The notes under the pieces: model-generated | Database searches by the model: none | The model's input: the letters and a program-made list of their open reading frames with translations, nothing else | Told to the model about the DNA's origin: nothing | Shown: positions 44,527 to 54,066 of the stretch, one piece after another | Layout: every line of letters begins with the position of its first letter | How positions within the stretch are numbered: the stretch's first letter is position 1 | Assembly (NCBI GenBank): GCA_015063285.1 | Contig: SUST01000001.1 | Coordinates: 62,001-126,000, forward strand | DNA: 64,000 nt | Direction of reading: 5' to 3' | Origin: Thermoplasmata archaeon | GTDB taxonomy: Archaea > Thermoplasmatota > Thermoplasmata > Methanomassiliicoccales > Methanomethylophilaceae | Translations under genes and position numbers: made by a program

Positions 44527-46850
44527 TGGGAACCACCTCCCATGATGTTCCAAATGGGATCGTTCCAAGCCTTCCTCATCTCTGAGACGGGGATCTCGGT
44601 TCCGTTGTCCTTGATCTTCAGGGAATCGCCCTTGGTGATTCCGATGATCTGCGCGTCGTCGCCCATGATCTGTGTGAACTCCGTGACGTCCTTTCCGTCG
44701 ACCTCGACGATCCAACGGCTGTTGCTCTCGGAATACAGGTTCCTCCTGAGATCGCCCTCCATTGCGGAAAGGTCGAGCTCGGCCCCGATCTGACCTGAGA
44801 TGCACATCTCGGCCACTGCGATCGCCAATCCTCCGTCGGAACAGTCATGGCAGCTGAGGACCAGTCTCTTGTCCATTGCCTTCAGCAGGTTGGCCATGTT
44901 CCTCTTCAGTGCGGGGATGTCCACTCCGGGGACCTCTCCCTCTACTCCGCCGAACTTCCTGAACAGGAGCGATGCTCCCATCTCGTCCTTGGTCTTTCCG
45001 ACTATGAAGATGCAGCTTCCCGCCCTCTTGAAGTCTGCTGTGACGGCTTTGGTTACATCGTCGATGATACCGCATCCGAGCAGCATGGGCGTGGGAAGGA
45101 TGTGCTTTCCACCGGGCGCCTCGTTGTAGAGACTGACATTTCCGGAGGGTATGGGGATGTTGAGCTCGCGTGCGATCTCTCCCAGTCCCCTGACTGCCTC
45201 CCTGAACACTCCCAGCCTCTCCGGGATCTCGGGGTTTCCGAAGTTGAGACAGTCGGTGAACGCGTTGGGCATCGCACCGACGGCGACTATGTTCCTGCAT
45301 GTCTCGTCGATGGCCGCCATTCCGCCCTTGTAGGGGTCGGCCTCGCAGAACCACGGGTTGCATCCTATGGCTGCTGCCAATCCCCTCTTGCTGCCGGGTA
45401 CCGGCAGGAGGACCGATGCGTCTCCGGGACCGGTCTCGTTCAGCTTTCCGACCATCGGGTGGATGGCGGTGCTCGCACGGACCTCGTGATCGTACTGCCT
45501 GATGGCCCACTCCTTCGATGCCACGTTGAAATCGGACAGCATCTTCAGGATGACCTCCTTGTCGGAAGGCAGTGCGGGGAACTTCTCGTTGGCCTTGCTC
45601 GAGACCTTGGGAAGGGTGTAGGGCCTGTTGTAGACCGGTCCTCCGGTCAGGAACTCCAGGTCCATGTCGAATATCAGCTCGCCGTTCCAGAACAGGCGTG
45701 TGCGCCTCTTGTCCGTGGTCTTGGCGATGGGTGTGGCCAGCACATCCCACATGTCGAAGATCTCCAGGACCTTCTCCACGTTCTCGGGCTTGCAGGTGCA
45801 CATCATACGCTCCTGCGACTCGGACACCCATATCTCCCAGGGTGCGAGTCCGGGCTCCTTCAGCGGGACCTTCTCAAGATCGACATCGGCTCCGCAGCCT
45901 GCTTCCAGCGCCATCTCTCCGACGACGCAGCTGAGTCCGCCTCCTCCGAGGTCCTTCATTCCCGTGATGAGATGCTTGGCGTTGACCTCGAAGCATGCAT
46001 GCATGACAGGCTCCTTGGTGATGGGGTCTCCCAGCTGGACGGCACCCCTGGAATCCTCGTCCGACGTGGCTGTAAGGTCGGCGGACGCGAAGTTGACTCC
46101 GTGGATACCGTCACGGCCGGTACGGCCGCCTATGAGTATCATGACCTCGCCGGGCCCTCCGGCGAAGTTGTTGGCAAGGTCCTTCCTCTTGACGATTCCG
46201 AGGCATGCCACATTCACAAGGCAGTTGCCGGTGTACTTCTCGTCGAAGAAGAATCCTCCTGTGATCGTGGGGATTCCGCAGCGGTTTCCGTAGTCCCTGA
46301 TACCGGACACGACACCGTTTACCAGATACCTGGGGTGCTTTGTTCCGGGAGGGATCTCCCCGCTGTAGTCTATGGGGCCGAAGCATAACGGATCGGCCAG
46401 TCCGATGGGCTGCGCACCCATGCACACAACATCCCTGAGGATTCCGCCGATACCTGTGGCGGCACCTCCGTACGGCTCCACTGCGGAGGGGTGGTTGTGA
46501 CTCTCTATCCTCAGGCAGTAACCGTAGTCATCGTCGAATACCATGACACCGGCGTCTCCCCTGGAGAGGATGTCCTCCCTGTCCAGTCCGAAGACGAACT
46601 CCCTGAGGATCGGCTTGCTGCTCTTGTAGCAGCAGTGCTCGCTCCATGCCTGACCGAGGGACTGGAGCTCCACATCGGTGGGGTCCCTGCCCTCCTTCTT
46701 GAAATAATCGCGGACCACCTTCATCTCGTCCACGGAGAGTCCCAATGCCATGTCCGAGGATACTTGCTTGAGCTCCTCGTCTGAGGCATCCAGGATCTTC
46801 ACGTCGAACAACGGGAAGGGGACGTCGCGTTTGACCATCAGATCTGCCAT
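44523..46850 (-). CDS. purL: FGAM synthase large subunit
   Basis: 775 residues, the small (non-fused) PurL type. QAWSEHCCYKSSKP (about 65-80), the ATP/Mg motif MVFDDDYGYCLRIESHNHPS, GGATGIGGILRDV and the second-half block LSCHDCSDGGLAIAVAEM are conserved. It converts FGAR, ATP and PurQ-delivered ammonia to FGAM, in a complex with PurS and PurQ. It begins 4 bases after purS. Confidence 0.96.
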   Translation of the reverse strand: MADLMVKRDVPFPLFDVKILDASDEELKQVSSDMALGLSVDEMKVVRDYFKKEGRDPTDVELQSLGQAWSEHCCYKSSKPILREFVFGLDREDILSRGDAGVMVFDDDYGYCLRIESHNHPSAVEPYGGAATGIGGILRDVVCMGAQPIGLADPLCFGPIDYSGEIPPGTKHPRYLVNGVVSGIRDYGNRCGIPTITGGFFFDEKYTGNCLVNVACLGIVKRKDLANNFAGGPGEVMILIGGRTGRDGIHGVNFASADLTATSDEDSRGAVQLGDPITKEPVMHACFEVNAKHLITGMKDLGGGGLSCVVGEMALEAGCGADVDLEKVPLKEPGLAPWEIWVSESQERMMCTCKPENVEKVLEIFDMWDVLATPIAKTTDKRRTRLFWNGELIFDMDLEFLTGGPVYNRPYTLPKVSSKANEKFPALPSDKEVILKMLSDFNVASKEWAIRQYDHEVRASTAIHPMVGKLNETGPGDASVLLPVPGSKRGLAAAIGCNPWFCEADPYKGGMAAIDETCRNIVAVGAMPNAFTDCLNFGNPEIPERLGVFREAVRGLGEIARELNIPIPSGNVSLYNEAPGGKHILPTPMLLGCGIIDDVTKAVTADFKRAGSCIFIVGKTKDEMGASLLFRKFGGVEGEVPGVDIPALKRNMANLLKAMDKRLVLSCHDCSDGGLAIAVAEMCISGQIGAELDLSAMEGDLRRNLYSESNSRWIVEVDGKDVTEFTQIMGDDAQIIGITKGDSLKIKDNGTEIPVSEMRKAWNDPIWNIMGGGSQ

Positions 46851-46854
46851 TGGA

Positions 46855-47094
46855 TCATCTCACCGTGACCTTGTAGTTCTGGATTACGGGGTTGGCCAGG
46901 AGCTTTCTGCACATCTCCTCGCCGGCCTTCTTCGCCTCTTCCGGAGGCAGGTCGATCTCCATCTCGAACAGCTTGACGGTCTTGACCTCTCCGAGGCCCT
47001 TGAATCCAAGCGATTCCAATGTCTTCTTAGTGTTCTTTCCTTCAGGATCGGCAACGCCTTTCTTGAGCTCGATTCTGATCTCTAATACAGCCAT
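46855..47094 (-). CDS. purS: FGAM synthase subunit PurS
   Basis: 79 residues, normal PurS size: VLEIRIELKKGVADPEGKNT...LESLGFKGLGEVKTVKLFE is the family core. PurS bridges PurL and PurQ. ATG 47094 is favoured because a GGGAT-type site precedes it; an ATG two codons earlier is too close to that site. First gene of the operon; CTTTTATTG at about 47118 is its TATA box. Confidence 0.93.
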   Translation of the reverse strand: MAVLEIRIELKKGVADPEGKNTKKTLESLGFKGLGEVKTVKLFEMEIDLPPEEAKKAGEEMCRKLLANPVIQNYKVTVR

Positions 47095-47200
47095 GCCCAT
47101 CCCTATCGCGTGCGACAATAAAAGGAATCGCTGGATTGGGCATCGCATCCGCGGGTTTACGAAGGGGGCGACCGCTGATAATACGCGAAACGGTGTTGGA

Positions 47201-47593
47201 TTACGAGGATTCCACCACTATCTTGTAAAAGAGGGGATCTAGATAGTCGTTGAAGAGCTCAACGGTATACGTCCGTTCGTCCAGATTCACCAGAGACTCC
47301 GATATAATCCTGAATGAGGTTTTGCCCCATCCGAGAGACGTGTATTCCTGCTGCAATATGTATACGGTCTCGCCGGATTCCGGATCCTCGTAGTAGACGT
47401 CCCCGAACCACCAATCGCCGGGGATCTCGTCTGTCTGGCGGACGATGAGCTGGCCGAGTTTGCTCTTGTATTCGACCTCGTAAGGCAGCTCCTCCTCGGG
47501 CTCTTGGTTGAAGAACACGACCGCTAAGACGACTGCGATTGCCACGACGAAGATGACGACAATTATCTTGACGGTTGTTGGATTAGGAGCCAT
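47201..47593 (-). CDS. Membrane-anchored extracytoplasmic protein
   Basis: 130 residues: one N-terminal helix (about 8-28, IIVVIFVVAIAVVLAVVFF) then a polar beta-rich domain of about 95 residues with Trp/Tyr-rich segments (GDWWFGDVYYED; LGWGKTSFRII). No Cys pairs and no lipobox. I do not recognise it. The TAA stop and separate position suggest a monocistron between purS and the divergent CDC48 gene. Confidence 0.65.
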   Translation of the reverse strand: MAPNPTTVKIIVVIFVVAIAVVLAVVFFNQEPEEELPYEVEYKSKLGQLIVRQTDEIPGDWWFGDVYYEDPESGETVYILQQEYTSLGWGKTSFRIISESLVNLDERTYTVELFNDYLDPLFYKIVVESS

Positions 47594-47745
47594 ATTTCGC
47601 CTATTTGGAAGATTCGTCCAACAAATTAAAGGATTACCATCAGTCGATAGCTGACACCGCCGGCCCGTTGATATCAACTAGAGCACCCCGATATGTACCG
47701 AAACCATAGCCATCTTTAAGACGGCAGAAGACATCTGGTACTACG

Positions 47746-49944
47746 ATGGTTAAATCCATAGTCCTCAAGGTTGCCATGCCGCAACGTCAGGCGGAATCGG
47801 GATTCGGCCGCGCCAGATTGGACAGTGCCTCCCGCCGCGAACTAGAACTCGAAATCGGAGACATCGTGGAGATCGTAGGCAAAAGGACAGTGGTCGCCAA
47901 GGTCTTCCCCAGCTCCATAGACGAGGAAGGGCACGGCCTCATAGGCATAGACGGTCTGACGAGGACGAATGCCGGGGTATCCATCGATGAGAACGTCACC
48001 GTGAGGAAATGCGTCCCGAAGGAAGCGATATCCATCACCCTATCGCCCAACATCCCCGACGGGAAGAAGATCCGCTTCGGGAAGGGGATCGAAGAAGTGT
48101 TCTCCAACGGCCTTCAGGGAAGGCCGCTCGTCACCGGGATCGACATTATCGTCCCCAACGTCGCCCTCATGGGCAACAGGTCCACGTTCAACGTCTCATC
48201 CACCAATCCGGGCGGACCCGTCATGGTCACGAAGCGCACGGACATAGTCATCAAGGACTCCGCTCAGAAGCAGACGGTCAAGACATCCTCCGGCAAGCAG
48301 ATCACATACGACGACGTCGGAGGATTGGACGACGAGCTGAAGAGGATCAGGGAGATGGTCGAGCTCCCCCTCAAGCACCCCGAACTGTTCACGAGATTGG
48401 GCATCGGAGCACCCAAAGGAGTGCTTCTGTTCGGACCTCCTGGTACAGGTAAGACCCTCATAGCGGAGGCGGTCGCCAACGAGTCGGGTGCGAAGCTCTT
48501 CTCGGTCCGCGGACCGGAGATCATCGGACAGTATTACGGACAGAGCGAGGAGAGGCTCAGGGAGATATTCAAGGAGGCATCTGAGAGCACCCCGAGCATA
48601 GTATTCCTCGACGAAATAGATTCCATAGCCCCCAACAGGGACTCCGTGTCCGGAGAGGTGGAGAGGCGCGTCGTCGCACAGCTCCTCACGCTCATGGACG
48701 GGCTCGGGGACAGGGGCAACGTCATAGTCATCGGGGCCACCAACAGGGAGGACTCAATAGATCCCGCCCTCAGGAGGCCGGGTAGGTTCGACAGGGAGAT
48801 CGAGATAGGTATCCCCGGAAGGAAGGCCCGCAGCGATATCCTGAACGTCCACATGAGGGGGATGCCGCTCACCGAGGACGTGTCCCTCGACGCATTGGCC
48901 GGGATGACTCAGGGATTCGTGGGCGCCGACCTTGCCGCATTATGCAGGGAAGCAGCGATGAAGTGCGTCAGATCGCACATGAAGGACCTGGACCTGGACA
49001 AACCGATCCCCAACGAGATCCTGGAGAACATGAAGGTGTCCATGAACGACTTCAGGGAGGCTCTGGCCGACGTGGAGCCCAGCGGAATGAGGGAAGTCCT
49101 CGTGGAGATCCCCAAGGTCACATGGGAGGACGTCGGCGGATTGGACGATGTCCGCAAGCAGATCGAGGAGGCCTTCGTACCCGAGGAGGGCAACAAGTCC
49201 TACGAGAGGCTAGGGATAACCCCCGCCAAAGGCGTCCTGCTCTACGGTCCCCCGGGGACAGGTAAGACGCTCATCGCGAAGGCCATCGCCAACGAGGCTG
49301 GGGCCAACTTCATCACTGTCAACGGCCCCGAGATGGCCAGCAAATGGTTCGGGGAGAGCGAGAGGGCGATCCGCCAGATATTCAAGAGGGCCAAGCAGAT
49401 GGCCCCGTGCATCATATTCTTCGACGAACTGGATTCCATCGCTCCTATTCGCGGGAGCGGGGACAGTTCCGCCTGGGAGAAGGTCGTCGCCCAGATGCTC
49501 ACGTCCATGGACGGGGTGGAGAGCCTCAACAACGTCATGGTCATGGGAGCGACCAACAGGCCCGACATGATCGATCCCGCCCTTCTCAGGCCGGGAAGAT
49601 TCGACAAGCTCGTTCTGGTCGGAAAACCGAACGAGAAGGCGCGTCTCCACATCCTCAAGGTACACACGCGCAACATGCCCCTTATGGGCGTGGACCTCGA
49701 ATACATCGCATCCAAGACGGACGGATACGTGGGAGCGGACCTTGCCGCATTGTGCAGAGAGGCCGGACTGACCGCATACCGCAAGAACAACGGCGCTGAA
49801 TTCGTCTCCGCGGATGACTTCGACGGCGCACTTCAGAATGTAGTCCCGTCGGTGGATTCCCGCATGTTCGAGAACTACGACAAGATCGGGAAGGACCTCA
49901 ACAAGCGCCGCTCCGGATGGGATAACGTCCCGTTCTACGGATGA
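47746..49944 (+). CDS. cdc48: CDC48/VAT-type AAA+ ATPase
   Basis: 732 residues: N-domain (about 1-185) with double-psi barrel and KPLVTG-type four-stranded lobe, then D1 and D2 AAA domains, each with GPPGTGKT (about 230 and 505) and Walker B (FLDEIDS; FFDELDS). D2 is followed by arginine fingers and a C-terminal helix. It extracts and unfolds substrates. The last residues, NVPFYG, form an HbYX tripeptide (FYG), which in other archaeal Cdc48 proteins docks on the 20S proteasome; PAN is also present. Confidence 0.95.
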   Translation: MVKSIVLKVAMPQRQAESGFGRARLDSASRRELELEIGDIVEIVGKRTVVAKVFPSSIDEEGHGLIGIDGLTRTNAGVSIDENVTVRKCVPKEAISITLSPNIPDGKKIRFGKGIEEVFSNGLQGRPLVTGIDIIVPNVALMGNRSTFNVSSTNPGGPVMVTKRTDIVIKDSAQKQTVKTSSGKQITYDDVGGLDDELKRIREMVELPLKHPELFTRLGIGAPKGVLLFGPPGTGKTLIAEAVANESGAKLFSVRGPEIIGQYYGQSEERLREIFKEASESTPSIVFLDEIDSIAPNRDSVSGEVERRVVAQLLTLMDGLGDRGNVIVIGATNREDSIDPALRRPGRFDREIEIGIPGRKARSDILNVHMRGMPLTEDVSLDALAGMTQGFVGADLAALCREAAMKCVRSHMKDLDLDKPIPNEILENMKVSMNDFREALADVEPSGMREVLVEIPKVTWEDVGGLDDVRKQIEEAFVPEEGNKSYERLGITPAKGVLLYGPPGTGKTLIAKAIANEAGANFITVNGPEMASKWFGESERAIRQIFKRAKQMAPCIIFFDELDSIAPIRGSGDSSAWEKVVAQMLTSMDGVESLNNVMVMGATNRPDMIDPALLRPGRFDKLVLVGKPNEKARLHILKVHTRNMPLMGVDLEYIASKTDGYVGADLAALCREAGLTAYRKNNGAEFVSADDFDGALQNVVPSVDSRMFENYDKIGKDLNKRRSGWDNVPFYG

Positions 49945-51486
49945 TCAGAAGTCCTTCTGCATGTAAGGTAGAGACTTACGGAAGCCCAGCGACTCGTAGT
50001 ACTTCCTGACGCCCACGCCGCTGGTCACGCGGATACCCTGTTTGGAGTTCTCCTTGGCGATGCGCTCGGCCTCTGCCACGAGCGTCTTCCCGTAGCCTCT
50101 GTGCTGCCAATCGTCACCATCCTCGCCTATGGATACGATCTTACCGAAGACCTTCAGCTCCCTTATCGTGGCAACCGGATTATCGTCGACCCTCACGCGC
50201 ACGTATCCAACTAATGAATCCTCATACTCCAGAGCGACGAAGTACTCCTTACCTCCGCTGGCGTCGTATTCGGTTATCTTGAGCGATACTTTGTCGGGAT
50301 CCTCCAGTTTGATACCTCTGTGGCCGACCTCCCTGCAGCGTATGCATCTGCATTCGGTCCCGCGCCTCTCCATCTCGTCGGCGACGAGCTGGCGGATGTT
50401 GCTCTTCATGATCCCCGCTGTGATCTGGGGCACGGGTATGTCCCTCTGGATGCGTTGGATCCTCACATACTCGGGAACGGCCTCTTTCATCCTGCAGAGC
50501 AGATCGACCGCCTCATCGGTATCCAAGGGCTTGTATGAGCCCTCCTTCCACCATTCGAGCACCTTTGTGCCGTCTACGACCAAAGTGGGATAGAACTTCA
50601 GCATGTCCGGGCGGTAGTTCGGGTCATCGAAGACCTTCCTGAAACACTCCAGATCATGATCCGGTGACGACCCCGGCAGTCCGGGCATGAGGTGATAGCA
50701 TATCTTCAGACCGTGATCCTTGCAGCGCTTCGTGCAGTCGCGCACCGCATCGGTCCTGTGGCCGCGGTCGACCCTGTCAAGGATGTCATCGTCCAGGATC
50801 TGCACGCCCAGCTCCACCCTTGTGGCGCCGAGCCTCATCGACCTTTCGATCTGGGAATCGTCGAAGACATCGGGACGTGTCTCGACCGTGAGGCCGACGC
50901 ATCTGTGCTCGGAGAGCTCATTCAATGCCTGGGCCTCCCCCAGCGTTATGGAATCGATGCCGTTCATGGCATCGAAGCATCTGCGGACGAACCATTCCTG
51001 GTATTCCGGGTCCCTGCAGGTGAACGTCCCTCCCATTATGATCAGGTCGATCTTGTCCGTCTGATGTCCTATGTCCGTAAGCTGCTTGATCCTATCGGAG
51101 ACCTGCTTGAAGGGATCGAAATCATTCCTTCCGGCACGCCTGGCGGCCGGTTCCTTACCCGTGTACGACTGCGGGGAGTTGTTCGCCACCCCTCCGGGAC
51201 AGTATGCACACTTCCCGTGAGGGCAGTCGAAAGGCGATGACATCACCGCGACGACGGCGACTCCGCTCATCGTGCGCATCGGTTTCTTGATCAGAAACGG
51301 GGTGAGGAGCTTACGGTCCTCGTCCTTGACGTTGGCGAGGATCTCCGAACTCTTCGGTACCGTGCCTAGGTCATACTTCTTAGAAAGCTTCAATTTGAGA
51401 TTCTGCAGCTCGTCGCGGTCCTTGACGCGATGCGTCTTGACCGCATCGATGATCTCCTCGGACAGTGCCGCTATGCGCTCATCCAT
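49945..51486 (-). CDS. Elp3-like tRNA uridine-34 acetyltransferase (radical SAM + GNAT)
   Basis: 513 residues. A radical SAM domain with CPHGKCAYCPGG holding the cluster cysteines, and VETRPDVF, ELGVQ motifs, is followed by a linker with the zinc cysteines CRCIRC, and a C-terminal GNAT domain (about 385-513, WQHRGYGKTLVAEAERIA is the acetyl-CoA loop). It makes the cm5U34 modification of tRNA wobble uridine. ATG 51486 is chosen from the family N-terminus MDERIAAL; it overlaps the small upstream gene by 8 bases. Confidence 0.93.
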   Translation of the reverse strand: MDERIAALSEEIIDAVKTHRVKDRDELQNLKLKLSKKYDLGTVPKSSEILANVKDEDRKLLTPFLIKKPMRTMSGVAVVAVMSSPFDCPHGKCAYCPGGVANNSPQSYTGKEPAARRAGRNDFDPFKQVSDRIKQLTDIGHQTDKIDLIIMGGTFTCRDPEYQEWFVRRCFDAMNGIDSITLGEAQALNELSEHRCVGLTVETRPDVFDDSQIERSMRLGATRVELGVQILDDDILDRVDRGHRTDAVRDCTKRCKDHGLKICYHLMPGLPGSSPDHDLECFRKVFDDPNYRPDMLKFYPTLVVDGTKVLEWWKEGSYKPLDTDEAVDLLCRMKEAVPEYVRIQRIQRDIPVPQITAGIMKSNIRQLVADEMERRGTECRCIRCREVGHRGIKLEDPDKVSLKITEYDASGGKEYFVALEYEDSLVGYVRVRVDDNPVATIRELKVFGKIVSIGEDGDDWQHRGYGKTLVAEAERIAKENSKQGIRVTSGVGVRKYYESLGFRKSLPYMQKDF

Positions 51487-51733
51487 AGTACACGCTGCCG
51501 GTTTCCCTCTTCTTGGTCTGCTTCTTGGGAGCATCCTCGAGAAGGTCTAGGTAGATTATCTGTGCCAGATTTATGAATCTGAGGGTCTTGTCCTCCAATT
51601 CGAAGACCATCATTGTCTCCGAACCCATTGCGGAATAGCCCTTGAAAATACCTGTTGTGAGCTCCTCATCGCCGTGGTTCACACGGTACTTGGATCCGAC
51701 GGATACGACGTATTCCCCATCCAAGCCGATCAC
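51479..51733 (-). CDS. Small Sm-like protein (uncertain)
   Basis: 84 residues starting at GTG 51733, whose bases overlap the stop of the upstream gene (GTGA). The sequence YRVNHGDEELTTGIFKGYSAMGSETMMVFELEDKTLRFINLAQIIYLDLLE (read as about residues 15-65) predicts a five-strand barrel like Sm/LSm proteins, then a basic tail KKQTKKRE. Between an HTH regulator and Elp3, likely co-transcribed with both. RNA binding is a guess from the fold and tail. Confidence 0.62.
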   Translation of the reverse strand: MIGLDGEYVVSVGSKYRVNHGDEELTTGIFKGYSAMGSETMMVFELEDKTLRFINLAQIIYLDLLEDAPKKQTKKRETGSVYYG

Positions 51734-52179
51734 TTCTGAGCCATGAGTTCGCGGAAGTGGATGACGGTTTTGCGGTAGTTCTCCATCGCCATGTTGACGT
51801 TGGCCTCGGTGAAGCTCCACGCCTTGACGATGTCCCCGAACCTTATACGGTATCCCTTGCGGATCTGGTTGTTGAACTCAACATCCATGGCCTCAAGGAG
51901 ATCCATCGACTTCAGCTTGTTGATGTGCCTGTAGATTGTAGGCTTGGTGGTTTCCAAAAGGACTGCCAATTCCTCAACGGTCCACGCCTTGGAAGGGTAG
52001 GCCATGAGATAGTCCATGAAAAGACGGTACGGGACGCTGTCCCTGATGGTCACTGCCCCTGTCTTAGGGTCGTATCCCTTAGGCAGGTAACCTATCTGTA
52101 CGAGGAGTGTCTCCGCGACGACATCGACGTCCGTGACACCACTCATGGGTGTGTTACTGACCACCTGTAGCTCAAACAT
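51730..52179 (-). CDS. Winged-helix transcriptional regulator
   Basis: 149 residues. Residues about 55-110 form an HTH (WTVEELAVLLETTKPTIYRHINKLKSMDLLE) with a helical C-terminal region that may dimerise. No ligand domain. First gene of a small operon with the Sm-like gene and elp3. Starts at ATG 52179, behind AAAAACC/TATATC promoter-like DNA; an internal ATG at residue 12 is possible. ArsR-like or similar; target unknown. Confidence 0.78.
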   Translation of the reverse strand: MFELQVVSNTPMSGVTDVDVVAETLLVQIGYLPKGYDPKTGAVTIRDSVPYRLFMDYLMAYPSKAWTVEELAVLLETTKPTIYRHINKLKSMDLLEAMDVEFNNQIRKGYRIRFGDIVKAWSFTEANVNMAMENYRKTVIHFRELMAQK

Positions 52180-52284
52180 CTAATACCAGCTGACGATATA
52201 GTGATAGTGGTTTTTAAGGGTTAAGGTATCACGTTAAATCGCGTATTACTCCACCTTAAATTTGTATATAAAATAGTATGTAAA

Positions 52285-52797
52285 TCAGAGATTATTGATC
52301 AACCTCTCCATCGCCGTTTGGATGCTAGAGGTCGGTATGACACGCGATACGGGAATGGATAGGATCTTCTCGACGGTGGGTGCGACGATGGGCGCGCACA
52401 CCAATCCCAAGGCCCCGTCGCGCTCCGCACGAACAGCCGCGATTATTGCATCCTCGAGTGTGGCGACAGGGTATTCGTGGACTTTGATACTCTGTCCGCT
52501 AACCGTTACGCTCTCCGGGATGCTCTCCAATGCTGTAGAAGCCGCGATAATCGCTATGAAACGGTTCTCCTCGGCGGTGTTCAGGATCTTGAGGGCCTTT
52601 ATTACCTCGCGGACGGTCCTCAGATTGGGCTCCCTGCCCCCTTCCATGACCTTGTACAGGGTGCTCTGCGATATGCCGGTGGCACGGCAGAACTCGTTCA
52701 AGGACATATGGAGTTCGTTATCTAGGATACCGCGGAAGGCTATCTGGAATCCGCCTTCCTCCCTCAGCATCCCGGTTATGAGGTCGTCCACTGTCAT
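52285..52797 (-). CDS. HTH regulator with C-terminal sensor-like domain (COG1709 type)
   Basis: 170 residues. A Cro-like HTH (about 32-80: MSLNEFCRATGISQSTLYKVMEGGREP) precedes a Rossmann-like domain (about 85-170, HEYPVATLEDAIIAAVRAERDGALGLVCAPIVAPTVEKIL read as the pattern). It overlaps the thioredoxin reductase stop by 4 bases, so it is the last gene of trxA-trxB-regulator and may respond to redox state. That link is inferred from position only. Confidence 0.8.
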   Translation of the reverse strand: MTVDDLITGMLREEGGFQIAFRGILDNELHMSLNEFCRATGISQSTLYKVMEGGREPNLRTVREVIKALKILNTAEENRFIAIIAASTALESIPESVTVSGQSIKVHEYPVATLEDAIIAAVRAERDGALGLVCAPIVAPTVEKILSIPVSRVIPTSSIQTAMERLINNL

Positions 52798-53675
52798 GAT
52801 TTCTCTTTGACGTAATCGGCAGCGTTGAGGCCGGCGACACATCCCTGACCTACGGCCTTGGCGACCTGCCAGGGTTTCCCGGTGATGTCCCCGCAGGCGA
52901 AAACGCCGGGGACCTCGGTCTTGCAGTCGGCATCCACTTTGATGGTGTCGTCCATCTCCGGCATGACGCCTATGTCCATCGCAATGTCCGCGGCCGATTT
53001 GGCCCCGAGCTCGATGAACACACCATCCGTCGGAATGACGGTCCCGTCACCCAATGTGATCGATTCCACCTTGTCGGTACCGTCTATGGATACGGGCTTG
53101 TTGGTGTACAGCCTCACGCCTGCATCCAACGCCTTCGACACTACGGATTCGTCCGCGGTGAGGTCCCATGCGACCCATGAGGTCTCGGATGCATAGGAGG
53201 TCATCATCCTTGCTGATGAAGCCGCCTCGGACTCGTTGCCTACCAGCACGACCCTGCGGCCTTTGTAGAAATTGCAGTCGCATACCGCGCAGTAACTGAC
53301 CCCTTTGCCGTAGAGTTCCTTCTCTCCGGGAACGGCCAGCTTCTTTCTTGATACGCCAGTTGCGATGATGACGGCCTTGGCCTTGATCTCTGTTCCGTCA
53401 TCGGTGGTAAACGAGAAGGAACCGTCCTCCGCCTTTGACGACACTATGTTCTGATTGATGAACTCCGCTCCGAAGGTCTTGGCCTGACCGATACCTTCGT
53501 TGAGAAGCCCTTCCCCGTCCATATACACTCCGAAATAGTTCTCTATCTCGGTACCGTGGACGGAACTGTTTATGGGCTTCCCCACCACCAGAGTCTTGAC
53601 CTTCTTGCGGGAAGAGTGGATAGCGGCCTGCACTCCGGCAGGCCCGCTCCCGATTATCAGAACATCTGTTTCCAT
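52794..53675 (-). CDS. trxB: Thioredoxin reductase-like flavoprotein
   Basis: 293 residues: FAD-binding GSGPAGVQAA (about 8-17), redox-active CAVC (about 128-131), and a second dinucleotide fold near 140-170. In that second fold the usual GGGDSAxEE is VGNESEAA and the NADPH phosphate motif HRRxxxR is missing (AWDLTADESV follows). GDITG (about 262) completes the FAD site. Loss of the NADPH motif recalls the Thermoplasma enzyme, which does not use NADPH, so the electron donor is open. It follows trxA by 4 bases. Confidence 0.92.
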   Translation of the reverse strand: METDVLIIGSGPAGVQAAIHSSRKKVKTLVVGKPINSSVHGTEIENYFGVYMDGEGLLNEGIGQAKTFGAEFINQNIVSSKAEDGSFSFTTDDGTEIKAKAVIIATGVSRKKLAVPGEKELYGKGVSYCAVCDCNFYKGRRVVLVGNESEAASSARMMTSYASETSWVAWDLTADESVVSKALDAGVRLYTNKPVSIDGTDKVESITLGDGTVIPTDGVFIELGAKSAADIAMDIGVMPEMDDTIKVDADCKTEVPGVFACGDITGKPWQVAKAVGQGCVAGLNAADYVKEKS

Positions 53676-53679
53676 ATTT

Positions 53680-53991
53680 TCACAGGCTGTTGATATCCTC
53701 GAGGATGGCCTCTTTGGGCTTGAGTCCTACCGAGGTCTTCACAAGGACGTTGTCCTTGAACATGAGAAGGGTGGGGATCGCGTTGATGTTGAACCTGACG
53801 GAGATCGCCTGGTTCTCATCGGTGTTTAGCTTTGCTACTCCTACCTTTCCTGCGAGTTCGTTTGAGAGCTCCTCGATGATGGGGCCCATCCTCCTGCAGG
53901 GTCCGCACCAGGGTGCCCAGCAGTCGATAATTGCGACCTTGTTGTCCTCGATGAACTTGTCGAACGTTGATTCTGTGAGTTCAGTCACCAT
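53680..53991 (-). CDS. trxA: Thioredoxin
   Basis: 103 residues, the standard thioredoxin fold with the active site WCGPCRR (about 29-35) and cis-proline in AIPTLLMF (about 72-79). It reduces protein disulfides and is the likely partner of the flavoprotein encoded 4 bases downstream. Confidence 0.96.
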   Translation of the reverse strand: MVTELTESTFDKFIEDNKVAIIDCWAPWCGPCRRMGPIIEELSNELAGKVGVAKLNTDENQAISVRFNINAIPTLLMFKDNVLVKTSVGLKPKEAILEDINSL

Positions 53992-54066
53992 AATATCACT
54001 GAACGGACGGATACCATTCAGTAATAAAAAGGACTCACATGGCTATTCGGAAATATCGAACTGTGT

